From NCBI RefSeq assembly GCF_032884065.1, contig NC_088873.1, positions 1,240,001 to 1,304,000 of the forward strand: a stretch of 64,000 bases of DNA, in the 5' to 3' direction. Origin of the DNA: Artemia franciscana. Lineage: Eukaryota > Arthropoda > Branchiopoda > Anostraca > Artemiidae. This document shows, piece after piece, positions 13,060-24,171 of this stretch. The notes beneath the pieces are model-generated. The model had not been told where the DNA came from and ran no database searches. It saw nothing but the letters and a program-made list of their open reading frames with translations. A program made the position numbers and the translations under genes. Every line of letters starts with the position of its first letter. The first letter of the stretch is position 1.

Positions 13060-14190
13060 CACGCTTCTTCCGTTTCTAAATTTCAATGCTTCCATCTTCA
13101 GATTTAAAAAAAAATCCTATTTCTATCAACAGGTTGTAATTTTCTAAGTTTCTTTGACCGTCAAAATATAACAGCATAGAAAAAATTGCAGTAAAATTTT
13201 GTCGGTATTCCTTACAAAATTAGGATTTATCCTACAGATGAAATACTAAATTTAAATATCGGAAGACATAACTAAATTGTTTAGTGACTAAAGCACCAAA
13301 ACGAAGCATAGAAAATGGCAGTTAAATCTCACTGTTATACCCCCTAAAAATTGGATCTTTCCTACTGGTAAAACATCAAATTCAAAAATCTGCGAATAAA
13401 ATTCTAGGTTCGGCGAGAAAATTACTGAATTGTAGCATACAAAAATAACAGTATCATTAAAAAAAAAAGAAGAAAAACTGAAGATTTTTTATATCCCTGA
13501 AGCAGCGACTTCAAATAACGACAAACAAAATTCTATATTCGGCAAATAAATTACCGTATTGTAAAACAGTAAAATTCCACTCGTGTTTGAAAAAAATTTG
13601 AAAAAAAATGTTATTGAAAAATGACAGCAAAGTTTCACTGGTATTCATTAAAAAAATAGGATTTTTCATATCCCTGAAGCAGCGGCTTCAAACATCGACA
13701 AATAGAATTCTATATTCGGCGAGTAAATCACCGCATTGTAAGACAGTAAAATTCCGATCGTGTTTAAAAAAAAAGAAGGGCCGAATACAAATTTTGACAA
13801 ATAAAATTCTATATTCAGCGAAGAAATGACCGAAATCCTGCATAGAAAAATGACAGCAAAGATTCACTGGTATTAAATTTCACATTTCACTGGTATTAAA
13901 TTGGTATTAAATAGTAAAATTTCACTCCTATCCTTACAGAGAAAAAAAAATTGAACTCAAAGTTCAACAGATAAAATCCTAATTTCGGCAAATAAAAAAC
14001 CGAATTCTAATACAGAAAAATGACAGTAAAATCACAGGTATCCTTACAAAAAAACAGGATATTTGCTATCGCTGAAACACCGGATTCAAATATCGATGAA
14101 GAGAATTCTACATTCGGTGAACAAACGTCAAATTATAGCATAAAGTAGTGGCAATAAAACGTCACTGGTATTCCTTACAAAAGCTTTCTT
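13060..14190. repeat. Degenerate tandem repeats directly 3' of the PAN/ZP stop codon
   Basis: A phrase close to aaaattctatattcggcgaa recurs at about 13400, 13530, 13703, 13803, 13974 and 14101. It is accompanied by atagaaaaatgacagtaaaa, ttcactggtattccttac and tatccctgaagcagcg-type phrases. Spacing is about 100 to 175 bases, suggesting a diverged unit of roughly 130 bases with indels. The array ends within a few bases of the stop codon at 14194, so the gene's 3' UTR must run into or through it. No clear minus-strand polyadenylation signal stands out. Confidence 0.7.
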
Positions 14191-14193
14191 TTT

Positions 14194-14682
14194 TTACCGT
14201 TGAAACGCAGAATTTACATAAGGATTAAACGAAGGAACATTGTCTGATTTGTTTTGTTTTTGCCTACCCCATATGTAAACAAAAGCACCAATCAACACAA
14301 TCTGTGCAACTAAAAATAAACCACAAGCAATAAATAAACTAACAATGTTACTGCATGTCTCATTATCGAGAGACTTCGCTATAGAGGTTCCCCCTCCTTC
14401 AGAAGCTTTGAAGGCATCTGTTTTAGATTCTGTCTCAAATTTGTCAGATATCCTTATTGTTTGAATTAACAGCATTTCGTCTTGATCAATATCAGCTTCT
14501 CTTCTTCTTCTTCCAAAAGAGGTGAAACTTCTTTCAAGTCCAAAATTGTCGTTCATATCACATTCTGCAGGTTGGCAAGAGGGTAAGCAGGGTGTTACCA
14601 ACGCTTTAAATTGAACTATATCCGATGTTGGGAACTTAAAAGCATCGAATGGCACAGTGAGAACTTGACCACTTCCATTTAC
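14194..14682 (-). CDS. PAN/ZP protein, last exon: ZP-C end, furin-type site, membrane helix, tail, stop
   Basis: The terminal exon is 489 bases and 163 codons including the stop. The acceptor TTTTTAG lies above 14682 and the TAA stop is at 14196-14194. In order it shows VPFDAFKFPTSDIVQFKALV (ZP-C strand), TPCLPSCQPAEC (conserved cysteine cluster), GRRRRE (tetrabasic consensus cleavage site), about 75 residues of acidic spacer, then a hydrophobic helix from IVSLFIACGLFL through VYIWG, and a basic cytoplasmic tail of about 27 residues ending NSAFQR. Proprotein cleavage at such a site releases ZP ectodomains for matrix assembly. The architecture matches nompA/neo/nyo/mey/tyn and nematode NOAH proteins. 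Which orthologue it is cannot be decided here, so no symbol is given. Confidence 0.93.
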   Translation of the reverse strand, partial: VNGSGQVLTVPFDAFKFPTSDIVQFKALVTPCLPSCQPAECDMNDNFGLERSFTSFGRRRREADIDQDEMLLIQTIRISDKFETESKTDAFKASEGGGTSIAKSLDNETCSNIVSLFIACGLFLVAQIVLIGAFVYIWGRQKQNKSDNVPSFNPYVNSAFQR

Positions 14683-15094
14683 CTAAAAATAAATTTGAAT
14701 TTTTTATGAAATGAGGATGGTTGGCAAGATTGTATGTTTTAAGTTGGTACAAATTGTAGAGAGATAGGAGAATAGAATAAGGGCCGAAAATAGAAGAATA
14801 TTTAACATGGAATAGAGACCAGAATCTTGCTGGTTTCCTTTATTTATCTCATTCTTCCGTCCTAAAATACAGAGGGAATCCGGGTTAGTGGCAACTTCTG
14901 ACCACAAAATTCACAGAATCTCACCTATACTTTTTTTTTAAATTTACTTCTCGGTATAAAGTCAGGAAAAAATAAACCATGTAAGGGAAAATGAAATAAA
15001 TGGAGTGAATGAGAAATAAATGGAGTGAAGACACCAGTAAATAATGCCGTTTTATTATTCTTAATTCTCGTAACAACTTATTACAGCACAAAAC

Positions 15095-16300
15095 TCCCAA
15101 GGCTTACACGGCTACGCACGCTGCTCTGGCCTAACCTGTGCAAAACATGGATTGTATCTCCCTCGAATCAAGTGCCACATTCTTTTCAAGCCTTTCGTCT
15201 GACGTCTATCCAACCAATTCAATAGCCTCCTACTTCTCGTTAGCTCAAAAGAGATGGCCAAAGGGATTTTCGGAAATATATCCTACATTAACGTAACCTA
15301 ACCATTTCAAGCTTTATTATATTGTACTCTTAGAAAATGGGATCGAAATATATCCTATATATCCGAAAAACATCCCCAGGAACAAATCTAACACATCTTT
15401 TTTAAACTTTCGAAGCAACTGCGTTTCAGAGCCTTGCTTGACGGCTGTCGTTACCATAGTTAGCAATATCTTAATTTTTTTGAAGAATTATCCTCCTATT
15501 CTTCCCAAGCTGGTACGTACGCAGGGGGGGGGGCCTTCGGGCCCTCCCCCCCAAAATTTTTTGAAATGTTTAATTTCCCCGTGGTTTCTTGGGATTTATG
15601 GCAAAAGTAGGACATTTATTAAGAATCTAGATACATGTGTGAAGCCTTTTTTGGGGGATTTTACAGCATGCAATTATCCGGTCAAGTCACTGCCCAATTA
15701 CTAACCCATTTTCTGTCAACTTTTTACCCTCTTTGAAGTAATTAGCAATTGTACTGTTATTTTTTTTTTGTAAGGAGAGTTTGCTTTCCACAGCAAAATA
15801 GAATTATTCTTGATATTAGTGCGTTTATCCCCCCTATTCAGGATAAAGTACAGCTTTTAATGGATCAATTTTGGAAACTATCATTTTTCATTAAAATCTA
15901 CGTTTTTGCAATAGAAGAACTACCCCCCACAGCACCCATATTGCACTGTTAACCCTAAAATTTCCCTTTCAGTGGGATATAATAGATTAATCACTGGTTC
16001 TAAATCGCTATGAACATAACCTGAGCCTAAAACGTACTTTTGAGGCTTCAGTCTTCTTCCCCCTTTCCGCTACAGTACTACAGATTAAAGTTAGTCTGTA
16101 TTTTCCAATATACGTGCTTTTTGCATTGCTAAATTAAAAAAGTGCTACTTTATATGTGCTGTTTCGAAGGTTTTGGGCCCCCCGAAAAAAAATTCCTGCG
16201 TACGTGCCTGTTCCCAGGTTATTCGAATTGTGATCAAAGACACTAAGTAATGGGCATTCTACTTTCAACATATTCGCTCCTTCCGCTATTTTTACTACTC
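15095..16300 (-). pseudogene. Diverged family A-like LINE, interrupted by a MITE
   Basis: The left part (15095-15509) resembles the reverse complement of the family A 3' region. Examples are ggctacgcacgctgctctgg (RRSVRSC region), ccaattcaatagcctcct (EALNR region), ttcagagccttgcttgacgg (KYGSEA region) and gaattatcctcctattcttc. After the element at 15510-16210 the homology resumes with gacactaagtaatgggcatt and ctactttcaacatattcgct, matching the segment that follows in other copies. The two halves join at ttcccaag. The copy is old and non-coding. Confidence 0.65.
15510..16210. mobile_element. 701-bp non-autonomous DNA element with 16-bp inverted ends
   Basis: The left end reads ctggtacgtacgcagg and the right end, reverse complemented, reads caggcacgtacgcagg (14 of 16 match). 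The similarity continues inward through G-rich/TTTT and gggccc segments. The flanks are ttcccaag (15502-15509) and ttcccagg (16211-16218), a 7-of-8 target-site duplication. Outside it, LINE homology is continuous. Ends starting CAGG/CTGG with an 8-bp duplication suggest a hAT-type MITE. No transposase is encoded. Confidence 0.75.
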
Positions 16301-16755
16301 GAACTTTAAATCTTTTGTTCTAGTCGATAATATAGATAGAAAAGTTGTTCTTCTCTTCTACATAATATAGATGGAAAAGTTGTTCTAGTCTTCTATATTT
16401 TCAGTAAAATAAAAAAAAAAAAAAATTGCGAAAGATATTCACTATCAGTGATCAGTCAAATAATTACGTTTGAAGGTTGACCATAGCCCAACTCATAAAT
16501 TTGGGCGCAGGATCTATTATGGAAAGTGTAGCTATACGTAATTTTGTTTTTGTTGACGAGTTTGACTATAGTGGAGTTGATCATTTTGATAACGAGGCAA
16601 AAGTCTGCAAAACTGAGTCTAAAAATCCAAAAAAAATGTCAAAATTTCTTAAACTGAATCTATTTATTAAAACCCAACATATCACAAACACTAGTTTAGA
16701 AACCTGGCTTTATACAAGTGTAGCAAGATAGAGCTAGCGGATAAATCTTGTTTAC

Positions 16756-16923
16756 CTTAAGAGCGGGTCCCATTATTTCTTGGTCTGTTGGGCAACCGTG
16801 TTCGTCAATGAGAGTTATTTCACTTGAATCTGTCCCATCCAGGGCAACCAGTTCACGAATGAACAGTTCGTAAGGACTATTCTTTTCAAAAATTTCGAAT
16901 CGTAGAGCAAGAGGATCTCCAAC
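16756..16923 (-). CDS. PAN/ZP protein, exon with ZP-C core
   Basis: The exon is 168 bases and 56 codons, phase 0 at both ends. The acceptor TTTCAG lies immediately above 16923, and the donor after 16756 reads AAG then GTAAAC. The product starts VGDPLALRFEIFEKNSPYEL, then FIRELVALDGTD, then LIDEHGCPTDQEIMGPALK. VGDPL.LRF.I......Y.I..R.L.A.DG....I.LID..GCP.D..IMGP is the ZP-C consensus in arthropod ZP proteins, and the GCP cysteine is conserved. The exon is intact. The Lys codon at its end joins VNGSGQ of the next exon without a frame change. Confidence 0.93.
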
Positions 16924-17679
16924 CTGAAATAACATTTAATATAAATCAAAGAAAAAAGAATAAATTTTCCGATTAACTCACTAATGAGAAAGGAAAGAAA
17001 TGTATATACCTTTAAAATCAAATTTCATCTTGAATCCAAATATAGAATTCATTTCCTTAGAAAATGAACTTCCCCCCCCCTTAATGTGCAAATATGTATC
17101 CTGAGTTGTATGTTGCACTGAATTCTCTGTAACTTACTCTTTTCTTCAAACTGATTTAAGGGTTTGTCAAAATAGGGGGAAATCCATTGTATATATTCAA
17201 TTCAAGGTATGTATCTGGACCGCAGGGGAGTGGGTAAAATTCATTTTTAACGGAAACGAACGATATATTTGGATTCAGGATGAAATTCTGATTCTATTAG
17301 TCTATTACTTATATATATCTCATTAGCGACTTAATTGGAAAATTTACCAAAGAAGTTCACTATTTTATCCTTCATTCCTCGTAGGCTATTATACAAATTT
17401 CTTAACTTCCCCTTTATATCGTATTCTTGTGAGCGTACAAAAAAATAAACTGGGGAGTGGTAGAAAAGAGTCTTGACCAGTAGCTATGGTTAGGGTATTA
17501 GTTGATCGTGACCGCTTATGATCAGATCGCTTATGCAAGGGTTTTACTCTTGTCACGCGAATCCCTCACAGAGGGATCACGAAAAAGCTAGGGTGGGAAA
17601 TTAATTTTGAAAATCTAGGAGGGGGGGGGCATTTTTTAGATGAGAATACCAAAAAAGAAAATACCAATATGGAGGCATT

Positions 17680-18525
17680 TGGCGAATTCAACATGAGCAA
17701 AGAAATCTAGGATGAGAATTAGATTATGCTGATGATTTAAGCATATTAGATGAAAGTGTGAGCAAAATGAATGAATTTTTAGAGGTTTTGCGAGTTCAGG
17801 GTGCTAGAATAGACTTGATAATTAATGTTAAGAAGTTAAGAAGACTAAGTCACTAAGGGTAGGAATAATTGAACATGAAGAGGTGACGTTGGGTAACGAA
17901 AAGATTGATTAGGTTGGCAACTCCACTTACCTTGGTAGTATTATTAGTAAAGACGGTGGGAGAAGTGAAGATGTTAAAAGTAGAATAGCTAAGGCTCAGG
18001 GTGTTTTTTTTCACAGTAAAATTTTTTTTTGTTAGAATAGGAAGATAAGTCTGCAAACCAAGATTAGAATATTGGAAGCTACAGTGATGACAGTGGTAAA
18101 ATATGGCTCTGAAGCATGGGCACTCAGAAAAGCAGACGAAAATTTACTAGATGTTTTCCAGAGAAATTGCCTACGGATTGTTCTGGGTACCCGGCTGACT
18201 GACCGTATTTCAAACAGTAGGTTGTACGAAAAATGTGGTTCAATCCCGCTTTCTAGGGCTACAATGAAAGAAAGGTTGAAATGGCTATGCCACGTTCTGC
18301 GGATGAAGTATGACAGATTGCCGAAGATTATCCTTTTTGGCCAACCGTCTGGGGCTGCACGGAAAGCAGTTCGTCCTCGTCTGGGTTGGGAGGATTTCAT
18401 AAATAAAGATTCAAGGGATTTGGAAACTTCCTGGGACGGTGTAAAGAGGGAGGGCTTGAATAGAGTGGGTTGTAGGAGGAGCGTGCGTTGCTGTGTTGGG
18501 CTGAGGCGGCCTGGTGCTGTAGTGA
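17680..18525 (+). pseudogene. Non-LTR retrotransposon family A, copy retaining YADD
   Basis: This 5'-truncated copy begins at the RT palm. LDYADDLSILDESVSKMNEF starts near 17722 with YADD intact at 17725-17736, followed by VLRVQGARIDLIINVKK, the GSIISKDGGRSEDVKSRIAK region (about 17930-17995) and a slip at a poly-T run (18007-18032). The longest open part (18072-18530) reads EATVMTVVKYGSEAWALRKA, LLDVFQRNCLRIVLGTRLTD, RISNSRLYEKCGSIPLSRAT, LPKIILFGQPSGAARKAVRP, GVKREGLNRVGCRRSVRCCV and GLRRPGA. It is the best-preserved C-terminus in the window. It lacks the TAG tail seen elsewhere. Confidence 0.88.
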
Positions 18526-18679
18526 CTTAAGACTGATGTTTCTAGAAAATTTAGTTCGATGTTCATGGCCTATTTTCAGTGACTATTAAGATCAATAAAA
18601 CCAAAAAACCTTTAGTAACAAGCACGGACACTAACAAATTATAAGACATACAATCTTTTGATATTCATCCTACACCTGG

Positions 18680-18985
18680 CCAAATTGATTGGGGCACTGG
18701 ATTTAGGATCCTTTGTCCGAAAGGACGAGGGTTCGAATCCTAGTGTACCCAATTATTTGGTTTGGGACGGGGTCAGTGGCGTGACTCTGTAAGCTTGGCC
18801 AGAGTTGACCCAGCTCTAAATGGGTACCTGGAGAAATCTGGGGAAGGTAAACAGGAAGAGTGTGTGAAAGCACAGGATGGTTGGCCCCCAGCCCCCCATT
18901 GCACTTCCTGGCTGAAGGGCCAAGAAACGGAGATCCGCACCACCGGTAGGGACTGTAAAGTCTAACACCGTATTCTTTACCTTAC
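18680..18985 (+). repeat. tRNA-derived SINE, near-complete copy
   Basis: The head resembles a tRNA gene. An A-box-like segment precedes ggatttaggatcctttgtcc, and a B box, ggttcgaatcc, lies at 18730-18740. The body follows with gtcagtggcgtgactctgta, cccagctctaaatgggtacc, ggaagagtgtgtgaaagcac and gcacttcctggctgaagggc. It ends near ttctttaccttactttacct. The copy at 36545-36855 preserves the head better (tagccgagtgg), which points to a tRNA-Leu or tRNA-Ser origin. RNA polymerase III transcription is expected for the family. Confidence 0.88.
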
Positions 18986-18989
18986 TTTA

Positions 18990-20040
18990 CCTTTATCCTC
19001 GTCGTGTCTGGCCGGTTTAATCTCAAGAATTATTCTCGTGTTTCGGTTATAGAACAAACAAATATACTGGCTGTTTGTGATGTTAATCATAAATTTTAGC
19101 CAAAAAAAGACCTTTTGCTATTAACATTAAGTTTTTATCATTTATAATGGAGCCAACTGGCTCAAAAGTTCCCATCTACTAATGCACTTAAAGCGGTTTT
19201 TTAAAGTGTTGCAAAAAATAGCATGGTTGGAAAAAAAAGGAGTTTCTGTGTATTCAAACATAAGTATAATCGAAATGTTTTCCGGATTCATTGACTTAAG
19301 CGAAATATTTTTCCCTCAGAAAAGCAGTATAGAAACGGAAGCAACCCAGCACGGATTTGACAGCAGAGCTTCCTTATAAAATTTGTTCTTCAACTCGCTC
19401 ATGTCTTAAAGTCATTGTTTATTGTCTTTCAAAAATTTTCTTTGTGAAACCAAAAAAAAAGATCAAAGGTGAACTGTATGGCAAAATTTGAGCATCAAAT
19501 ACAATAAGCGGGCTGGAAGACGCCACAGGATTGTTTCCTTTCTGGTGGTCCTTCCTCTATGAACCGTCAATGAATCTTAGTCACGCATTCAAACAGATTG
19601 CTGTTTTGCTATCCAGGAAATTTGACCTTTTTCACATTACCTGCTAACTAGCTTAAATGACCCATTTGAATTTCATAGCTGTATCCGTTTTTCTTAAATT
19701 GTTTTTTTTTTTTTTTTTTTTTTTTTACAAAAATATGCCATAAACAATCTTCCATTCGGGCCGACGGGGAGCACCGATATGTCGGCTACACAATTAACCC
19801 GAAAAGACTTTAATGACGAAGAAAAAACATAAACAGACATATGGTAGGAGACTACCCAAATACGAAAGCGCCACAAAAAACTTAATGCTGAGATCTTTTG
19901 TTTGACATCAAACATTGTTCTTTTTGCTGTGATGTCAACTGCACAATTACAAATCTTAATTTTCTGTCCACTATTCTTAAATATTCCCACTGATATTTAT
20001 AATAGTTGCGAATCTTTCATTTTTTTAAAAACTTCAAACC
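18990..20040. other. Anonymous intron DNA with a poly(T) run
   Basis: This lies inside the intron between exons 25337-25543 and 16756-16923. No gene is seen. A run of about 27 T sits at 19701-19727. Confidence 0.4.
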
Positions 20041-20402
20041 CTCATATTTGGAATTGAACTTAGATAGCTACGTTTTCAGCAGTGTAACCCTGGGTTGTTT
20101 ACCCTCCCCCTAGATTTATTTGCCCCCCTTAGAATTCTAAAAAATACCTTCTTTCTTGAAATTTCCATTGAAAAAAACCCTTTTTGTTATTCTCAAGGAA
20201 TTTCTTGAAATTTCCACTGAAAAAAAACCCTTTTTGTTATTCTCATATTTGGAATTGACCTTAGGTAGCTACGTTTTCAGCAGGGTAACCTTGGGTTATT
20301 TACCCTCCCCCTAGATTTCTTTGCCCCCCTTATAATTCTAAAAAATAGCTTCTTTCTTGAAATTTCCATTGAAAAAAACCCTTTTTGTTATTCTCAAGGA
20401 AA
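20041..20402. repeat. Two-copy tandem duplication, about 200-bp unit
   Basis: A block beginning catatttggaattgaactta (20043) and containing gctacgttttcagcag, ttaccctccccctagatt and cttgaaatttccattgaaaa is repeated from about 20244 at high identity. A short extra copy of the aatttcc..ccctttttgttattctc segment lies between them. Related, more diverged phrases appear near 29660-29780 and 31320-31400. No coding content. Confidence 0.75.
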
Positions 20403-20934
20403 GAATCCCCCCCCAGGTTTTCACGCATTTTAGCCAAAATAACAATGAAGACTGCACTGCTTTCCCATTATACAAACAACAACAGGTAAAACAAAAAGGA
20501 ATTAATCTAAGACAGTGAAATTGTCTGAAATTAAGACGAGGTGCTTCCTTTTTTCTTTTCTTTTCAGGTTTTTTTTTCTCTGAAGTACTAAGGACTTCAA
20601 AATGAGAAATTTTTTCCACTGGCACTAACTTCGGTTTATTCATGTTTGAACCCTGCAGTTTCGAGGATTTTTTTTTTCTCTATTGGTTGTTTTACAACTA
20701 TTGAGTTTTGATGCGAAAATTCTCTCCGTTAGTACTACAATTGATCCGTGAAAAGAGGCAAGCGCGGAAACTTTTCTTGTTTACAAACAAGCCCAACCAA
20801 ACGTTTGTAACACCCAATATATCTGCAGCTGATGGCAGCATTTAACAAGGAAAATAGGGGGAAAAGGGGCATAATATATTAAAACAAAGCAGTGGACAAA
20901 ACAAAAAAAACTTTAAATAACAAAGCAATCCGTT

Positions 20935-21085
20935 AAATAAATTCAAAAAGTAATAAAATAGGATTGGTCTTTTGTAGGCTATACGTAAATAATTACGTAC
21001 CTTGAATGCTTACGTTAATAGTTTGTTTACGTATAACCTACAGAGGAGAAAGGACGAATCCTGTTTTATTGTTTTTGAATTAATC
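20935..21085. mobile_element. Short palindromic element (hairpin MITE)
   Basis: The left arm, aaattcaaaaagtaataaaa then taggattggtcttttgtagg and ctatacgtaaa, pairs with the right arm, tttacgtataacctacagag then aaaggacgaatcctgtttta and ttgtttttgaatt. A loop of about 40 bases itself contains aattacgtac and gcttacgtta. The arms are about 50-55 bases with few mismatches. No flanking duplication was resolved. Confidence 0.65.
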
Positions 21086-21806
21086 AAAAATTAAAGCATT
21101 TTATTGATATTTCAATAGTCACCCGAAGAAATAAAAAAAAAAAAAAAATAGAGTAGCCTAATTGGTCTTTCGAAAAAAAATGTTTTTGTTTGTAAGTTAA
21201 CTAACTAGTAATCTGAGGTTTTAAGCATGATTAATGTAAGTAATATTCATATTATTGCATAGCTTAGATTTATGGCAGATGTCTCTTGCTACAACAATTA
21301 GGAAAGTAACACTTCTAGAGCTCCATGTTGATTCATTTTCTGCTACTTTTCACAAACATTCCTTATTTTCAAACTTGGCACCCGGTAAGTGTACTACCGA
21401 AGTCTTTTTCATTAAGAAATTACGTTTGGGTTTTCCTAGTTTTTAAGACAGGTGTGGTCGTGTAAGTTTCTATTAATTTAAGGAATCCAATTTAGTTTTT
21501 AGTGTGTTTGGTACTTTAATTACTCTGAAAGGTTAGTTTTTCTTTTATATATTTTTTTAAGCATTGAAGATAGTTTGGCAGAGTTCCTTTCCGAAATATT
21601 TGTTGTTATTTTTCTATTTTCCATTCACTGGCTGAAATTCTCCACGCTGTTGTTTTACCCTTTTTTTCAATTTTTTCTTGTTTTTTTTTTTTTTTTTTTT
21701 TTCATTCATAGCCTGTGGAAGTTGAATTTTAAGTGCTTTGATTTTGATTAGTTTAGTCTTAACTAAGTTAGTGACTTTTGATAATTAATATTTCGTCATG
21801 TTAGAC

Positions 21807-24163
21807 CAGTGGTTCTCAACCTTTTTTTTTACCCATGGACCCCTTTTCTCTTCTTTTTATCTTGGTGGGCCCCTTCATAGCTATTGGACATAGGAACAAT
21901 TTTCTATTCTTCGCTAAAATAAATTTTAAGGTTTTAATTATCAAAGAAATAGCATACAATTACGCTTTATTTTTAAATGAAAACTAGTTTAATACAAATA
22001 AAATATTCTACTATAATAATAATAATTATTGTTATTATTATTATTATTGTGATAATAACTACAATATTACATTGTTTCTTTCATGGGCAAGCAACTCAAA
22101 ATCATGGAGAGTAGAGCTCCTCAGGTAGTTTAATTCACTCCAACATTATTTTTATAAACTGAATACAAAAAGGAGTTGAAATTAAGTGTGTGATTAAAAA
22201 AAGAAGGAAAAGGCATGTTTATTCAATGAGATCCCTGTGGTTGATGCTTCTCGACGAGTTTTTTTTATATTTGGTTCTATCAATGGTAATGATAGTCGAA
22301 GATCGTCCCTTTTCACAATGTCAAGTCTATTGCGAGCTTTTGATAACATTTGAGAAACACGACTAAATCCCGCTTCAACAAGATAAGGTAGGAAAAGCAA
22401 TAACGTAGAACTGCGCTTTATCCCAGAGCAAAGGGTACTATATAGCAAGGTCGGTTGTTTTCCATATATTGTACTTTTCATCTTTGAATTTTGCACGCGT
22501 TATTTCATCACTCTGTAATTCGATGAGGGGCTCTTGCAAAGACAATTCTATTTCGGCAACATTAACTTCGAAAGGAATTGAAGCCTAAATCGGTATATCC
22601 ATCCCGAGTAGGTCGCTAAACCGAGTTTGCATATCTTCATGTATATTTTCCAAATATTCACCATATAATGCAATATCTTCATCTTGCAAATCGCTGCTAA
22701 CACAGGCCTAACAAGGAAACTGTTCAAATGCACGACGCCTGATATTATTCTTATATAGCTGTAGTTTCCTTAGAAAAGTAGCAATAGCACTTTTACTAGA
22801 TATCAGATCAGAATCGTTTCCTTGGAGCTGTTTATTAAGTGTAATAAGTTTTTCAAATATATCTGATAAGTAAAACACATCATTTTTATTTGCAAGCAGT
22901 TTCGCTCCAAGTTGTGTGTCAGCAAGAAAGGAAACAATAGAATCCCAAAGTGCAATGAAACGTTTAAGACAATTCCCCTTTGATAGACATCTCTCCTCTG
23001 TTGTAATACAAGCCACTCAAACCCTTCTCCATTTTGCTTACAGAATTCACGAAAAAGGCGGTCTCGGAGAGAATTTGATTTAATATGGTTTACTACTTTT
23101 ATTACAACAGAAAGGGCATCATGCAGACGTGCACTCATTTTCTTTGTAACTAAGTGTTGACGGTGTATCACACAGTGAATACAATATACTTCTAGGACTG
23201 TTTTTTTAAATGTGCAATAAAACCTTTGTATCTGCCTGTCATAGATGGTGCACCATCAGTAGCCCAAGCAATTATATTTTTAGGTGGGATATTGTTTTCC
23301 TTGAAATAAGTAGCAACTTCATTAAAAACTGTTTCACCTTTTGTGTCTGTCGTAAGTCTTCTAGCAAAAAGCACTTCCTCTTTGGGCCCTTCATTGTTAA
23401 ATCTAACATATGCTAATAAAAGGGCCTCACTATCTCTTCAAGTTGATTCAACAAGTTGAAGGGCAAACTGTTTCACTTGCAAATGAGCTATCAACTGTTT
23501 TTCTACAACCTCTACCATTTCATCAATGCGTCGTGACACAGAAGAGTTGTTTAAAGGGATGGAATTAGTAATTTCAATAGCATTTTGTTTCATAACTGAC
23601 GAAATTATAGCAGAAACTGCGGGTAGAATTACTGTTTCACCAATATTATGGGGTTTTCTGGCCTTTACAATTATTTCGCTTATTTCATATGATGCCAGGA
23701 AACTATCATTTCCTAAGATATGTTGAAAGATTATGATCTTTGCTCTTGTCACTGACCAGGGGGTAATAGATAAGTCGTTGCAGATCTATGGTTAGGTACT
23801 GGGCATTGGGAAGGAAATATCTAACTTGAAAATAAAGATCAAAGCTCACCGCCTACTTCATGAGAGAAGTTAAAAGATTTTCACCTTCGCTTGTTCTTGC
23901 CACAGACTGATGGGTGAATATATAAGTCAAAAGAAAGTAAAAAAAAAAAATAACGAAAGAATCATTAATATATATATTTCAAAATAATGTAAATTACAGT
24001 AGAAATTGAATTTTTTTAAAATAAAGAGCGTTCTGAGTTGGTTTTCTTCATGGACCCCAAAATATCATTGTGGACCCCCAATTTGTTGTGTTTTACCTGT
24101 GGACCCTCAGGAATATTACATGGACCCTTAGGGGTCCATGTGGACCCCGGTTGAGAACCACTG
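21807..24163 (-). mobile_element. hAT DNA transposon (Charlie/ZBED-like), 2357 bp, with exact 8-bp target duplication
   Basis: The ends are inverted repeats: cagtggttctcaacc at 21807 and its complement ggttgagaaccactg ending at 24163. These sequences are typical of Charlie-type hAT elements. The element is flanked on both sides by tgttagac (21799-21806 and 24164-24171), a perfect 8-bp duplication as hAT transposases produce. Subterminal ggacccc and catggacccc repeats lie inside both ends. The interior holds a minus-strand degenerate transposase. The exact duplication implies a fairly recent insertion relative to most copies here. It sits in the 8.4-kb intron of the PAN/ZP gene. Confidence 0.92.
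22194..23752 (-). pseudogene. hAT transposase pseudogene (ZBED5/FAM200-like)
   Basis: Reading 23752 to 22194 gives recognisable hAT transposase blocks: FQHILGNDSFLASYEISEII, HNIGETVILPAVSAIISSVM, RRIDEMVEVVEKQLIAHLQV, QFALQLVEST, then a TGA stop at 23440-23438. In the same frame follow RDSEALLLAYVRFNN, IIAWATDGAPSMTGRYKGF and, after a frameshift near 23190, the IHRQHLVTKKMSARLHDAL zinc-ligand region. More frame changes lead to a C-terminal dimerisation segment ending LRLSLPLIEPNIKK. Relatives usually read DEST where this copy has VEST (23452-23450), so a likely catalytic Asp is lost. The N-terminal BED finger is not visible. Non-functional. Confidence 0.85.
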
Positions 24164-24171
24164 TGTTAGAC

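Larger units (their letters stand above)
14683..16755 (-). other. Last intron of the PAN/ZP gene
   Basis: This intron of about 2.07 kb runs between the exon ending at 16756 (donor GTAAAC) and the exon beginning at 14682 (acceptor TTTTTAG), in phase 0. It holds a diverged minus-strand LINE copy (15095-16300) interrupted by an inverted-repeat element (15510-16210). No alternative exon was seen. Confidence 0.85.

Noticed and set aside
18720..18745. Possible tRNA gene (B box ggttcgaatcc)
   Set aside because: It belongs to a SINE head shared with 36545-36855. The acceptor and anticodon stems do not form a complete tRNA.
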